Notes: a model not told the origin generated them from the sequence alone. A stretch of 64,000 nucleotides of DNA from Paenibacillus turicensis (GCF_017873435.1 NZ_JAGGKG010000002.1:1-64000); one strand, 5' to 3'. Positions 8,417 through 17,710 are shown, counted from the first letter of the stretch. Numbers and translations are program-made.

Positions 8417-9589
8417 ATGAGTAAATTAAATAATGACGTTTATCAAGCATTAGCTAATCAATTAATAGAGGTTCGCAGAAATCTACATAGAGAGCCGGAA
8501 TTAGCAAATGAAGAGTTTAAAACGACGCAAAAAATTAGGGAATGGCTAACCAATGCCAATATTCACATTCTTGATTTACCTTTAAAAACGGGACTTATCG
8601 CAGAAATAGGGCAAGGTACTGGGCCAATTGTAGCGATTCGTTGTGATATCGACGCGCTTCCAATAGAGGAGCAGACGGGATTACCTTTTGCCTCAGAAAT
8701 CGCTGGAAAAATGCATGCGTGTGGACATGATTTTCATACGGCAACGATTTTAGGTGCGGCTTTATTGTTAAAAGAGCGTGAAAGTGAATTAATTGGAAAA
8801 GTCAGAGTGTTGTTCCAACCCGCCGAAGAGACAGGACATGGCGCACGAAGTGTTCTAGACTCAGGTGGACTTGCAGATGTAAATGCCATCTTTGGTATTC
8901 ATAATTCACCATTTTTAAATACTGGTGTTTTTGGAACAAGATCAGGCGCTTTAACTGCGAGTGTAGATCGATTTGAAATTACGGTTACAGGAGTTGGCGC
9001 ACATGCGGCGACACCAGAGCATGGGGTGGATGCGATTGTTACAGCGGCGCAGATCGTTACTGCACTACAAACCATTGTGAGCCGTCAAAATACTACAACA
9101 GAACCTTTGGTGCTAAGCGTAACTCGTATTAATGGTGGTTTTACATGGAATGTGTTACCCGAAAAGGTTGAATTAGAGGGAACGGTGCGAACTTATAATG
9201 AGGAGCTTCGTGCGCAAATTCCGATACAAATGACACGCATTATTGAAGGAATTGCAGCAGCAGCAGGAGCGCAGGCACAGCTACATTGGTATCCAGGTCC
9301 AGCAGCAACGATAAATGATGGCGAGTGGGCGGATTTTACGAAGGAGATTGCCACACAGTTTGGATATGAGGTGCTTGATATCCCACCACAAATGGGCGGG
9401 GAGGACTTCTCGTTTTATTTACAGCATATCCCAGGTGCTTTTGTTAATATTGGAGCTGGTCCAGCGCATGCATTACATCATCCTCGCTTTGATGTGGATG
9501 AAGCTGCGATTTTACCAGCCGCTAAATATTTTGCGCTATTAGCAGAGCAGGCGTTAGTGAAACTAAATAAAAATAACAACGGATTTTAA
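8417..9589 (+). CDS. M20-family metal-dependent amidohydrolase (N-acyl amino acid hydrolase type)
   Basis: A 390-residue cytoplasmic peptidase-M20/HipO-type amidohydrolase. Visible hallmarks are RRNLHREPELANEEFKT at the N-terminus, the metal site MHACGHDFHTA, the FQPAEETGHGA segment with the catalytic Glu pair, a dimerisation insert with GAHAATPEHGVDA, and a C-terminal GGEDFSFY ligand. Such enzymes remove acyl groups from N-acylated amino acids or their thioether derivatives. It is the first gene after a strong promoter, 16 nt ahead of a MetN-like ATPase gene, suggesting that the transporter imports its substrate or a related sulfur compound. The start follows an AGGGAGG ribosome site. The exact substrate is unknown. 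Confidence 0.9.
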   Translation: MSKLNNDVYQALANQLIEVRRNLHREPELANEEFKTTQKIREWLTNANIHILDLPLKTGLIAEIGQGTGPIVAIRCDIDALPIEEQTGLPFASEIAGKMHACGHDFHTATILGAALLLKERESELIGKVRVLFQPAEETGHGARSVLDSGGLADVNAIFGIHNSPFLNTGVFGTRSGALTASVDRFEITVTGVGAHAATPEHGVDAIVTAAQIVTALQTIVSRQNTTTEPLVLSVTRINGGFTWNVLPEKVELEGTVRTYNEELRAQIPIQMTRIIEGIAAAAGAQAQLHWYPGPAATINDGEWADFTKEIATQFGYEVLDIPPQMGGEDFSFYLQHIPGAFVNIGAGPAHALHHPRFDVDEAAILPAAKYFALLAEQALVKLNKNNNGF

Positions 9590-9605
9590 ATGGGGGGGAA
9601 TAGAC

Positions 9606-10673
9606 ATGATCGAATTAAAAAATGTGCATAAATCGTTCACTCGACAAGGGAAAACGATTGAGGCTTTGAAGGGAATTAGTTTAAAGGTTGAAAAGGGCGA
9701 TATATTTGGAGTTATTGGTTATAGCGGGGCTGGCAAAAGCACATTAATTCGATTAGTCAACTATTTAGAAAGACCAACAAAAGGAGAGGTTTGGGTTGAC
9801 GGTCATAATTTAGGTAATTATAGCGACAAGCAGCTACGCACAGCAAAAAAAAATATTGGTATGATTTTTCAGCATTTTAATTTGCTAGAGTCTAAAAAAG
9901 TGTTTGATAATGTAGCGATCCCCCTCGTTCTCCTTAAAAAAAATAAACAAGAAATTTCTAAGCGTGTGACAGAATTACTAGAATTCGTTGGATTAAGCGA
10001 TAAAGCGGGCAGTTACCCAAGTGAACTATCGGGTGGACAAAAGCAACGTGTTGGTATTGCTAGAGCGCTTGCCTCAAACCCCTCTATTTTATTATGTGAT
10101 GAAGCAACTTCAGCTTTAGATCCACAAACTACGCATTCTATTTTACAGCTATTAAAAAAAATTAATGCAGAATACAACATTACGGTGATGATCATTACAC
10201 ATGAAATGTCCGTGATCCAAGAGGTTTGCAATAAAGTTGCTGTGATGGAGGAAGGGCGAATTATTGAGCAAGGTAGTGTGTTAGAGGTATTTGGAAGCCC
10301 ACAACATCAGACTACACAAAACTTTGTAAAAACAGTCATTCAGAACAGCATGACCCCTTCAGTACAAAAATTGATCCATGTCGGGCCTCAAAGCGTACTT
10401 TATAAGCTTAGTTTTGTAGGTGGGTCTGCATCACAGCCTATTTTATATGAAATGATTTCAGCATTTAGAATTAGATTTAATCTTCTATTTGCCAATATGA
10501 CTGAAATCCAAGAGACGATTTTGGGTACAGCGATTATTCAATTTGATGGCGAGCCCGTAGAGATTAATAAGGCTGTGTCTTTCTTAATAAGTCATGGCGT
10601 TACAGTAGAGGAGGTGGAATCTGATGTTCTCAACCACAATCACCAGTCAGCAGTTTTTGCAGGCGTTTATTGA
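9606..10673 (+). CDS. metN: Methionine-type ABC transporter ATP-binding protein with NIL domain
   Basis: A 355-residue ATPase of the MetN family: Walker A GYSGAGKST (about residue 39), signature LSGGQKQRVGIARAL, Walker B ILLCDEATSALDP, and a C-terminal NIL regulatory domain (about 255-335) that in MetN senses intracellular methionine. A strong GGGGGG ribosome site precedes the ATG. The last 50 nt overlap the permease gene in another frame, so the protein ends with about 20 residues beyond the usual NIL end. Substrate could be methionine or a derivative, given the amidohydrolase and methyltransferase-like neighbours. Confidence 0.9.
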   Translation: MIELKNVHKSFTRQGKTIEALKGISLKVEKGDIFGVIGYSGAGKSTLIRLVNYLERPTKGEVWVDGHNLGNYSDKQLRTAKKNIGMIFQHFNLLESKKVFDNVAIPLVLLKKNKQEISKRVTELLEFVGLSDKAGSYPSELSGGQKQRVGIARALASNPSILLCDEATSALDPQTTHSILQLLKKINAEYNITVMIITHEMSVIQEVCNKVAVMEEGRIIEQGSVLEVFGSPQHQTTQNFVKTVIQNSMTPSVQKLIHVGPQSVLYKLSFVGGSASQPILYEMISAFRIRFNLLFANMTEIQETILGTAIIQFDGEPVEINKAVSFLISHGVTVEEVESDVLNHNHQSAVFAGVY

Positions 10674-11283
10674 AACGGTTCAGATGGTTGGTATCTCGCT
10701 GTTTTTTGGCTCCTTGTTAGGGATTCCATTTGGCGTATTGCTTGTCATTACTCGTCCTGGTGGAGTTATAGAAAATAAGGTGATTTACAGCATACTTAAT
10801 CCGATTATTAATATTGTTCGTTCCTTGCCATTTATTATTTTACTCGTGGCGATCGTTCCGTTTACTAGATTTGTCGTTCACACCTCTATCGGAACAAGCG
10901 CAGCGATTATACCGCTAATTATATACATTGCACCTTATATTGGACGCTTAGTTGAAAATTCATTATTAGAGGTCAGCCCAGGAATTGTAGAAGCGGCAGA
11001 ATCGATGGGCGCGACTCCTTTCCAAGTCATTTGGTACTTTTTATTGCCAGAGGCAGTAGGATCATTAATTTTATCGTTAACGACAGCGACCATTGGACTT
11101 ATCGGGGCAACCGCAATGGCAGGTACAGTAGGTGGTGGTGGTGTAGGAGACTTGGCGATTGTGTACGGTTACCAACGTTTTGACACGGTTGTAGTTATCG
11201 CTACTGTTATTATTTTAATTGTTTTAGTACAAGGCATTCAGTCGTTAGGGAATAAGTTAGCTAGAAAAATTCGTCGTTACTAA
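10624..11283 (+). CDS. metI: Methionine-type ABC transporter permease
   Basis: A 219-residue MetI-type permease with about five membrane helices and the cytoplasmic EAA loop (ESMGATPFQVIWYFLLPEA) that docks with the ATPase. The ATG at 10624 has an excellent GAGGAGGTGG ribosome site 6 nt upstream, inside the end of metN. This supports the start despite a 50-nt overlap with metN. Length and topology are normal for MetI. It partners the ATPase upstream and the MetQ-like lipoprotein at 12432. Confidence 0.9.
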   Translation: MFSTTITSQQFLQAFIETVQMVGISLFFGSLLGIPFGVLLVITRPGGVIENKVIYSILNPIINIVRSLPFIILLVAIVPFTRFVVHTSIGTSAAIIPLIIYIAPYIGRLVENSLLEVSPGIVEAAESMGATPFQVIWYFLLPEAVGSLILSLTTATIGLIGATAMAGTVGGGGVGDLAIVYGYQRFDTVVVIATVIILIVLVQGIQSLGNKLARKIRRY

Positions 11284-11397
11284 AGGCGACAAACACTATA
11301 TAGACGCTGGATAGATGCTAAACATTATATTAACTAAGTTAACTAAGCTGATCGATGAAACTTGACTGATTTGTATTTTTGAGAGGAGCAGGGGGAA

Positions 11398-12417
11398 ATG
11401 GGTGAGTGGAGTAAGCAAGAACGCTTTAAAGCCATATTGTCGGGAGAAAAGGCAGATCGTCCTATTGTCAGTGGTTGGCGCCATTTTATCGATCAAGAGC
11501 AGACTGCGGATGATTTAGCTAAAGCTACGATTTCTTTTACGAACCGATATGATTGGGACTTTGTAAAAATAAATCCAAGAGCCACTTACTTGGCAGAGGC
11601 TTGGGGAAATCAATACGATTTTGATCATTATGAGACAGTTTTCCCTAGACAAGTAACGACGGTGATTCCAACAGCAGCAAATCTCTGGGAGCTAGAAGTT
11701 AAAAAGGCAGAAGAAGCCCCTTCCTTAAAAGAGCATTTAGATGCAGTTAAGCAAATTCGGCAAGGACTTCCAGACACACCACTTATTCAAACGATATTTT
11801 CACCGTTGACGGTCTTGCTTTTTATTGTTGGTCGTTCTGCTTATGTGACAAAAACAGTGTTTGGCATTGAGCAGCCGATAACATTAGACTCCTTGTTTAA
11901 AGAGCATCGTGCTGCGGCACATCACGCATTGCATGTCATTTCGTTAACGTTAGCAGATTATGTGCAAAAATTACAGCAAGCAGGTTCTGATGGTTTATTT
12001 TACGCGGTGACGGGAACGGCTCACCCCAATTTGTTTGATAAAGCAAGCTTTGATGAGTTATCTAGGCCTTATGATTGTATCGTTTTAGAGGCTGCACGTT
12101 ATGGAAAAAACATCCTTCATACGTGCGGTTCTTATGCACAACCTGAGAAATTTAATGATTATGTCATTGACGGAATCAGTTGGGATACGGTAGCAGAGGG
12201 GAACGCAGGGTTAGAAGCAAAGGTGAACGCGACGAAAGTTGGGGGCGTGGATCACGGGTTATTTGCAGTTAATGATATTAATCAGATTAAGCAGCAGGCA
12301 AGAGCAGCCTTAGGGATTATGAAGGACAAGCCGTTTATTCTTACTCCTAATTGTGCAATTCCAATAAATGTAACGGATGAAGCGCTGGAGCAATTTAAAA
12401 ATACTATATTTGAATAG
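11398..12417 (+). CDS. Uroporphyrinogen decarboxylase-fold protein, probable zinc-dependent methyltransferase
   Basis: A 339-residue protein of the URO-D superfamily. It lacks a haem-pathway context and carries the zinc motif of the methyltransferase branch: H241-x-C243 in ILHTCGSY and C319 in LTPNCAI, the same layout as MtaA/MtbA-type methylcobamide:thiol methyltransferases. True uroporphyrinogen decarboxylases lack this H-x-C...C set. It sits between the MetI-like and MetQ-like genes, so it probably handles a methylated sulfur or amine compound taken up by that transporter. The ATG follows GAGAGGAGCAGGGGG. No corrinoid protein is in the window, so donor and acceptor are unknown. Fold confident; reaction inferred. 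Confidence 0.8.
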   Translation: MGEWSKQERFKAILSGEKADRPIVSGWRHFIDQEQTADDLAKATISFTNRYDWDFVKINPRATYLAEAWGNQYDFDHYETVFPRQVTTVIPTAANLWELEVKKAEEAPSLKEHLDAVKQIRQGLPDTPLIQTIFSPLTVLLFIVGRSAYVTKTVFGIEQPITLDSLFKEHRAAAHHALHVISLTLADYVQKLQQAGSDGLFYAVTGTAHPNLFDKASFDELSRPYDCIVLEAARYGKNILHTCGSYAQPEKFNDYVIDGISWDTVAEGNAGLEAKVNATKVGGVDHGLFAVNDINQIKQQARAALGIMKDKPFILTPNCAIPINVTDEALEQFKNTIFE

Positions 12418-12431
12418 AGACAGAAAGTAGG

Positions 12432-13307
12432 ATGGAAAAGATGGAGAAGACGAATAAAAGAAGCAACTTAAAAAAACTATTAGGCATATTATTGATTGGG
12501 ATTTTAGCGTTGCTAACCGCTTGTGGGAATGGCGATGGTAGCGGTAAAGAAGCAGGTAACGGGGATAAAAAGAAAATCACAGTTGGTTTTGGTGTAGGTA
12601 CGTATGAAGAGCAATTCCGCCAATCTATATTGCCAATCCTAGAGAAAAAGGGATACACGGTTGAGATTAAAACCTTTTCGCAAAATATGCAGGTAAACCC
12701 AGCGATGAAGGAAGGGGCGATTGATGCAAGCATATTCCAAAGTACTGCCTATATGGAGGCCATTAACAAGGAAATCAATGCAGATATGGTCGGGATTGCT
12801 TATGTACCTGGAGCGCCACAAGGTATTTATTCTGAAAATCATACTACGTTAGATGATGTCAAAGATGGGACTACCGTCGCTGTACCTAACGATCCAGTAA
12901 ATCAAGAGCGCGCGCTTCGTATTTTGGAGGAATTAGGTTGGATCAAAATTAAGGACGGTGCTGGTGTCGCTGATTTTAACATTAACTCCATGGAGCCAGC
13001 CAAATATAAAATTGATATCAAAATATTGGACCCAGCTCAAATTTTAGTGTCACTTCAGGACGTAGATTATGGAATTATTAATGGTAATTTTATCGCTAGC
13101 TCAGGCAGAAAGATTACAGATGCTTTAAAAATTGAAAACACACCGATGCAGCACAGAATTATCGTATCCGTAAATAAAAAAGATGAAAATACCCAGTGGG
13201 CTAAAGATTTAAAAGCGGCTTATGAATCTAAGGAATTTGAGGAATACATTTTAGGCTTAGATAAATATAAAGGCTTCATTATGCCAGAAGCGTGGAAAAA
13301 TAATTAA
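12432..13307 (+). CDS. metQ: MetQ/NlpA-family substrate-binding lipoprotein
   Basis: A 291-residue lipoprotein with signal peptide and lipobox LLTAC, followed by the NlpA/MetQ fold: KKITVGFGVGTYEEQF, the AMKEGAIDASIFQ region, VAVPNDPVNQERALRILEE, and the terminal EAWKN. In this family it binds L- or D-methionine or related thioethers and feeds the MetN-MetI channel. The gene is separated from metI by the URO-D-fold gene but starts 14 nt after it, so all five genes read as one operon. An ATG 9 nt further in is also possible. The ligand may differ from methionine. Confidence 0.88.
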   Translation: MEKMEKTNKRSNLKKLLGILLIGILALLTACGNGDGSGKEAGNGDKKKITVGFGVGTYEEQFRQSILPILEKKGYTVEIKTFSQNMQVNPAMKEGAIDASIFQSTAYMEAINKEINADMVGIAYVPGAPQGIYSENHTTLDDVKDGTTVAVPNDPVNQERALRILEELGWIKIKDGAGVADFNINSMEPAKYKIDIKILDPAQILVSLQDVDYGIINGNFIASSGRKITDALKIENTPMQHRIIVSVNKKDENTQWAKDLKAAYESKEFEEYILGLDKYKGFIMPEAWKNN

Positions 13308-13326
13308 TTAGGTACAAGCTTATTAT

Positions 13327-13531
13327 GGCTCAATCTTGAAATTGGTTTTTGACGGCTAACCTAAACTAGCGAAGAGACAGAGCGATTCTGAAGATTGTCT
13401 CTTAAAATCAGATTCCATCCATAAATAGACTTAAATAAAAAGGAATATGATTTTAACAACAATTGCAAGAACGCTCTGGAGCGTAGCTACCAGACTCCTA
13501 TCTTGTAAAGTACTAATTTCTAAATCGAGCC
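13327..13531 (+). repeat. MITE-like palindromic intergenic repeat, copy A (205 bp)
   Basis: The element is bounded by imperfect terminal inverted repeats: GGCTC-N6-GAAATT at the left, and the complement (AATTTC then GAGCC) at the right. It contains an internal inverted repeat (TTAAAATCA near 13402 versus TGATTTTAA near 13448). It aligns end to end with the reverse complement of copy B (19371-19576), sharing AACTAGCGAAGAGACAGAG, GATTCTGAAGA, GATTTTAACAAC and a GAAC-CTCTGGA-CGTAGCT segment. No reading frame. It fills most of the gap between metQ and the ProC-like gene. Confidence 0.8.
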
Positions 13532-13568
13532 CTTATTATAAAGCTATTAAATCAGGGGAGTGGTTATT

Positions 13569-14375
13569 GTGAGCAAGCAAAGAATTCATTTTATAGGTGG
13601 CGGACAGATGGCGGAAGCGATCATTCGCGCAAGCATTGCCAATGGGACGTTAGCTGTGGAGCAAATTAGTGTCGCGGATATTAATGAGGCACGACTTCAA
13701 TTATTGAACAGTAAATATGGAATTAAAACGGATGGGACGCAACAACAACATTTATCTAACGCAGATTTAATTGTCATTGCGGTACGACCCCAAGATGATT
13801 TAATTGCACTTGGACAACTTGTTCAGCAATTTGCCCCATCTAATGCGTCCATCTTATCCATTGTGGCGGGGGTAACACTTGAACAATTAGCTCAATACTT
13901 TGGGGCTAATCGTCCGATTATTCGGGTTATTCCAAATACACTCACAGATACAGGATACGGATATAGTGGTGTTACTTTAAATGCACATGCTACACGTGAA
14001 CAGGTGGAATCCTTTTTACTCGGATTTGGTAAGGTGCAATATATAGATGAAGCGTTGCTAGATACTTTTACAGGGTTTGGTGTAGCAGGGCCGAACTATA
14101 TTTATTATTTTCTTGAATCCTTTGTTGATGCAGGGGTGCTTGCAGGCTTACCTCGTGAACAAGCTTGGAAGCTAGCACTAGAAAACATGCTTGGTTCAGT
14201 AGCAATGCTACAGCAGACAGGACTACATCCAAGACAGTTGCTTGATATTAATAATTCTCCTGGAGGCGTTGGAATGCATGGCTTATACGAATTAAATCAT
14301 AGTGATTTTGCGGCAGGACTACAAAGAAGTGTACTTGCTGCTGTGAAACGTACTACGGAATTAGGAGTGAAATAA
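13569..14375 (+). CDS. Pyrroline-5-carboxylate reductase family protein
   Basis: A 268-residue protein of the ProC family: an N-terminal NAD(P)-binding Rossmann domain with FIGGGQMAEAIIRA, then VAVRPQD, VAGVTLEQL and RVIPNTL, and a C-terminal helical dimer domain with GPNYIYYFLESFVDAG and the SPGGVGMHGLYEL motif. ProC makes proline from pyrroline-5-carboxylate with NAD(P)H. The sequence departs from classic ProC in places (for example SPGGVGMHG where proline synthases usually have a TSPGGTT-type loop), so a paralogue with another imine substrate is possible. The GTG at 13569 is preferred because AGGGGAG lies 8 nt upstream. The stop is 2 nt before the next gene, so the two are co-transcribed. 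Confidence 0.8.
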   Translation: MSKQRIHFIGGGQMAEAIIRASIANGTLAVEQISVADINEARLQLLNSKYGIKTDGTQQQHLSNADLIVIAVRPQDDLIALGQLVQQFAPSNASILSIVAGVTLEQLAQYFGANRPIIRVIPNTLTDTGYGYSGVTLNAHATREQVESFLLGFGKVQYIDEALLDTFTGFGVAGPNYIYYFLESFVDAGVLAGLPREQAWKLALENMLGSVAMLQQTGLHPRQLLDINNSPGGVGMHGLYELNHSDFAAGLQRSVLAAVKRTTELGVK

Positions 14376-14377
14376 CG

Positions 14378-15142
14378 ATGGCAACGATAAAATGGGATCA
14401 TTTGGTGCATTACGTTAACGATTTGTCTAAATCGATTGAAGTGTTTGGGGAACATGGTCTGGCGGCCTTTAAGGGAGGTTCTCATAAGGATTGGGGAACC
14501 TATAACGCTTTGAGTTACTTTGGCTTAACCTATCTCGAATTTTTATGCATTGAAAATGAGGAGTTAGCTAAGGCGAGTGAACATAATATCGTTGTGAGAG
14601 ATGCGGTAAAGACTTTACCCGAGCATGAGGAGTTAAGCAGAGTTGTGCTTCGTACAGATGATATCGACCAAGTAGCGGCTTCTCTTCATGCGGCAGGGTT
14701 ATCAATATCTCCAATTCTCGATGGTAAGCGATTAGACAACGAAGGTAGATTAATAGAGTGGCGGATGATGACCATAGATGGCGACTTTGAGGGGTTAGTG
14801 TATCCGTTTATTATTCAGTGGAGTGGGACGGATGAAGAAAGATTGGAGAGACTCACTTCATCTGGCGTCATCAAGCCACATCCTGCGGGACAGGTAGAAA
14901 TTAAACGCGCTGTGTTCCATGTCTCCAATCCTGCTGTTGTGGCTAACCATTGGGCTTCATTGTTTGGACTAGTCGCTACAGAGCTAGACAATAATACCTT
15001 TAGTTTGCAAATTGGTGATAAATCCTTTGTGTTTAAGCAAGGAGATGAAAATCAGTTCAAACAGGTTGTATTTGAAAGTGATGCGCCAACACTAAAAGGG
15101 AAAAGTATTGTGCTTGGTGAAGGGGAGTATGTTTTTAATTGA
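14378..15142 (+). CDS. VOC-superfamily glyoxalase-like domain protein
   Basis: A 254-residue protein starting KWDHLVHYVNDLSKSIEVFG, the opening strand-helix of a glyoxalase_3-like VOC domain. A second halved repeat begins near residue 187 (KRAVFHVSNPAVVANHWASLFGL). Such proteins use paired beta-alpha-beta-beta-beta modules to hold a metal or ligand; the family covers lyases, dioxygenases and resistance proteins. It begins 2 nt after the ProC-like gene and is followed by a terminator, so the pair form a unit. The reaction cannot be predicted. Confidence 0.75.
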   Translation: MATIKWDHLVHYVNDLSKSIEVFGEHGLAAFKGGSHKDWGTYNALSYFGLTYLEFLCIENEELAKASEHNIVVRDAVKTLPEHEELSRVVLRTDDIDQVAASLHAAGLSISPILDGKRLDNEGRLIEWRMMTIDGDFEGLVYPFIIQWSGTDEERLERLTSSGVIKPHPAGQVEIKRAVFHVSNPAVVANHWASLFGLVATELDNNTFSLQIGDKSFVFKQGDENQFKQVVFESDAPTLKGKSIVLGEGEYVFN

Positions 15143-15193
15143 GGAAATGAACTAAGAACCCTAAATTGAATATGATAGTGTCGATGTCACTTG

Positions 15194-15230
15194 ACTTGCT
15201 TAAAGGATTGAGTCCCTTGAGCAAGTTTTT
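15194..15230 (+). terminator. Rho-independent terminator of the ProC-like/VOC unit
   Basis: ACTTGCTTAAAGG (15194-15206) pairs with CCCTTGAGCAAGT (15214-15226) and runs into seven or more T. Between here and 15399 I see no gene or clear signal. Confidence 0.85.
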
Positions 15231-15399
15231 TTATATTGTTGTTGGCACCCTTTGCTGATCCTATGGATATCCAGAAATAGAAAAATGATTTTTCTTTCGA
15301 GAAGACCATACAATGATTTTGGATGTTATAAAACTTACATTTTGGATTATAGTTATAAGATATGAACCATAATCATTAGCTTAAAGTCGCTATAATAAA

Positions 15400-15453
15400 A
15401 AACCAGTGAATTTTCACAATGAGTAAAAATCAAGTGAAATTCACTGGCTTTTC
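15400..15453. terminator. Bidirectional terminator-like hairpin
   Basis: AACCAGTGAATTTTCAC (from 15401) pairs with GTGAAATTCACTGGCTT (to about 15450), with A-rich and T-rich flanks on both sides. It lies 3' of the leftward AraC-type gene (15587-16444) and probably ends that transcript. The 130 nt between it and the gene show nothing else. Confidence 0.7.
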
Positions 15454-15586
15454 TTCTTCATGTGCCATTTTTTATGATCCGGAATAGTATTCCAAGTCAG
15501 TATTTAAGTCTGAAGATAGTGACATACATCTACTATCGATTGCGGATAGGAATACAAATATCCATTTGCACCTTATTGTTATGCTC

Positions 15587-16444
15587 TCACGCATGATCAC
15601 GTTCATCGTAATACTCAAAATCACAGCGTTCCTCATCATATTCGAATTGGGAATTAGGAAGCCAATCTTCTAGAATCGTTTTCCAAAGGTCATGAATGGA
15701 CTCTGTGTACTTTTCACTTTGAACCTGTGGTGTTGTAAATACAGCATATAAACCACCTGGCATTTCCTTTTTAAACATATCACTTTGGATTTTTGCCATA
15801 TCTTCGTCGTTGTCCACACCAACGCCAAGAAAATAAGTAAACGCTCCTGTTGCTAGGTTCGTATCAAAACAAACGCTATACTCACAATGTTTAGATTTTG
15901 TAAAATTATCATGTAGCAGGGTGAGTGGGTTAGCATACTCCATGTTAATCGTATCCCAATAAGCTGGAATATCACTTGTTCGGGTTACATCAGGCATAAT
16001 ATGTTGGCTTATATATCCAACAATGATGAAAGCGTTCATATTAATAATTTGAGGTTGCAGCATATTTCCTCCTAATAAATGTTTTTTGGTTTCCGATAGT
16101 ATAATTCTCTTCGGTAAAGTTGCTTTAGCATGAATGTGGTACAGGGAAGGGGGATATCCAAAGCATCGTTTAAACGCTTTAGTAAATCCAGCATGAGTTT
16201 CAAATCCATACTTCATAGCCACATCCACAATTTTTTTACCTCGACAAAGGTCATACAGAGCAAATTGCAGTTTTCTTCGAGTGACGTAAAACATGACGGA
16301 CATCCCTGTTAAATTAGTGAACATTCTACTAAAATGATATACTGAAAAATTTGCTGCATTAGCGAGCTCAGTGATCGTTAATTTATCTGTAATCTGTTCA
16401 TCTATAAGATCAATGGCTCGTTGTATTGCTTTTATTTGTTCCAA
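15587..16444 (-). CDS. AraC-family regulator with GyrI-like effector domain
   Basis: A 285-residue regulator. Residues 1-105 hold two AraC helix-turn-helix motifs (TITELANAANFSVYHFSRMF and IVDVAMKYGFETHAGFTKAFKRCFGYPP). Residues about 130-285 form a GyrI-like/AraC effector-binding domain, as in Rob/SoxS-like multidrug-responsive regulators. The domain order is normal (HTH first). It stands alone, convergent with the VOC gene and co-oriented with the damaged methyltransferase gene upstream. The ligand is unknown. Confidence 0.88.
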   Translation of the reverse strand: MEQIKAIQRAIDLIDEQITDKLTITELANAANFSVYHFSRMFTNLTGMSVMFYVTRRKLQFALYDLCRGKKIVDVAMKYGFETHAGFTKAFKRCFGYPPSLYHIHAKATLPKRIILSETKKHLLGGNMLQPQIINMNAFIIVGYISQHIMPDVTRTSDIPAYWDTINMEYANPLTLLHDNFTKSKHCEYSVCFDTNLATGAFTYFLGVGVDNDEDMAKIQSDMFKKEMPGGLYAVFTTPQVQSEKYTESIHDLWKTILEDWLPNSQFEYDEERCDFEYYDERDHA

Positions 16445-16545
16445 ATCATCACCTCTGTTTCTCCCGTACGGTTAATTTTATTGTAGGGTTTAAACTTCGA
16501 TTTATCTTATCCTGTGTTGCTCTATTCAACAGCTTATAAAATGTT

Positions 16546-17384
16546 TTATGTAAAAATATCATATGCATTAGTTCTTTTTAAAACAAGGCAAAGCGTATCT
16601 GCTTCCCCAGTAAATGGACTGCCACAAATATCATCGTATTTTCCATTTATCTGAAAACCAAAAGGAAGTACCTCACGGATAAGGGTATCCAGATCAAATA
16701 CTGTGTTCCAGATTACATGGTTATGAACCTCATTTTTTGTAACTGTAATGGCTTGACTAGCTTTTATAGAATTATTCTCAAAATAGACTCGGCTTCAAGA
16801 CAGAGATGTGGCTCTGCACTCCAAAAACCACCGTCTTGGTACATAGACCATAAGGAGGCGTCTTTCTTGCTTTGTTGAGTTTTGTTAGTGAAGACGTCAA
16901 AAATAAACTGACCTCCAGGTTTTAAAGCACAGAAAACTTTTGACAGCAAGGTTTGTCGTTCATTAAAAGTAAGTGCCCCATAATCGCAATAAATTAAAGT
17001 AATAGCATCAAAGGATTCAGTATCATCAAGCTCCAGATAGTTCTGATAAATATATTTGCTTTGTTGATCCTGCTCTTTTGCATAGGCGATAGAGCGTTTA
17101 GAAAAGTCTATTCCAGTTACGTCATATCCCTGAATAGAAAGGCGCTTAGTATATAATCCTGGACCACAACCAAGGTCAAGTATTTTGCTAGATGGGGGGA
17201 TAATGCTTGTAAGCCAGTTTACTGATTCCTCAATATCACTATGTTTACGACTTGCTGCCTCCCAATGTGGATTGAGGTGAGCTTCAAGCATTTTAGCCGA
17301 GATATGATGGTCATCCCAAAAGGGATTTTTGCTTCGTTCCCAAAGTTTAGGTTTTTGAACAAATGAAAATAAAGGATCAAACAT
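16546..17384 (-). pseudogene. SAM-dependent methyltransferase, broken by a frameshift
   Basis: The open frame (17384 down to 16764, 206 residues) is a class I methyltransferase with motif I KILDLGCGPGLYTKRL and LKPGGQFIFDVF. It ends abruptly after LEAESILRIIL. Adding one T in the T4 run at 16780-16783 (minus strand) restores a second frame reading ENNSIKASQAITVTKNEVHN, then VIWNTVFDLDTLIREVLPFG and GSPFTGEADTLCLVLKR, to a stop at 16546. That restored C-terminus looks like the normal end of this family. So the gene is frameshifted by one missing base in a short homopolymer: a recent mutation, phase variation, or a sequencing error. The substrate is unknown. Confidence 0.82.
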
Positions 17385-17566
17385 TTCTTTTATTCCTTTC
17401 TGTGATGAAACCTTTATTGATTAGTTATACAATTACATGTTAATCGTAGACACGCAAAGCTAACTGTAGCAAGATAAAAAATAATTTAGCTTGAACTGTC
17501 CTAGGGTTACTTAAAATATCCTAACGTACAAAGGAAAAATACTGCAAAATAGAAATGAAAACTAAA

Positions 17567-17628
17567 CATAAAAAATAGACATAAAAAATAGACATAAAAA
17601 AGTAGTTAACCCTCTATGAATTAACTAC
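17567..17628. repeat. Short tandem repeat followed by a hairpin
   Basis: The 13-nt unit CATAAAAAATAGA is repeated two to three times at about 17567-17601. Then comes the perfect stem GTAGTTAA (17602-17609) and TTAACTAC (17621-17628). The rest of the 17385-17710 gap is AT-rich and shows no gene. The hairpin could end transcription from the leftward gene at 17711-18331. Confidence 0.5.
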
Positions 17629-17710
17629 AAATTACATATTAGTATTAGGCTTTGTATGAAATAGTCCTGCTACACAACACACAACCATTATAACAATAAA
17701 AGTAATGGTA

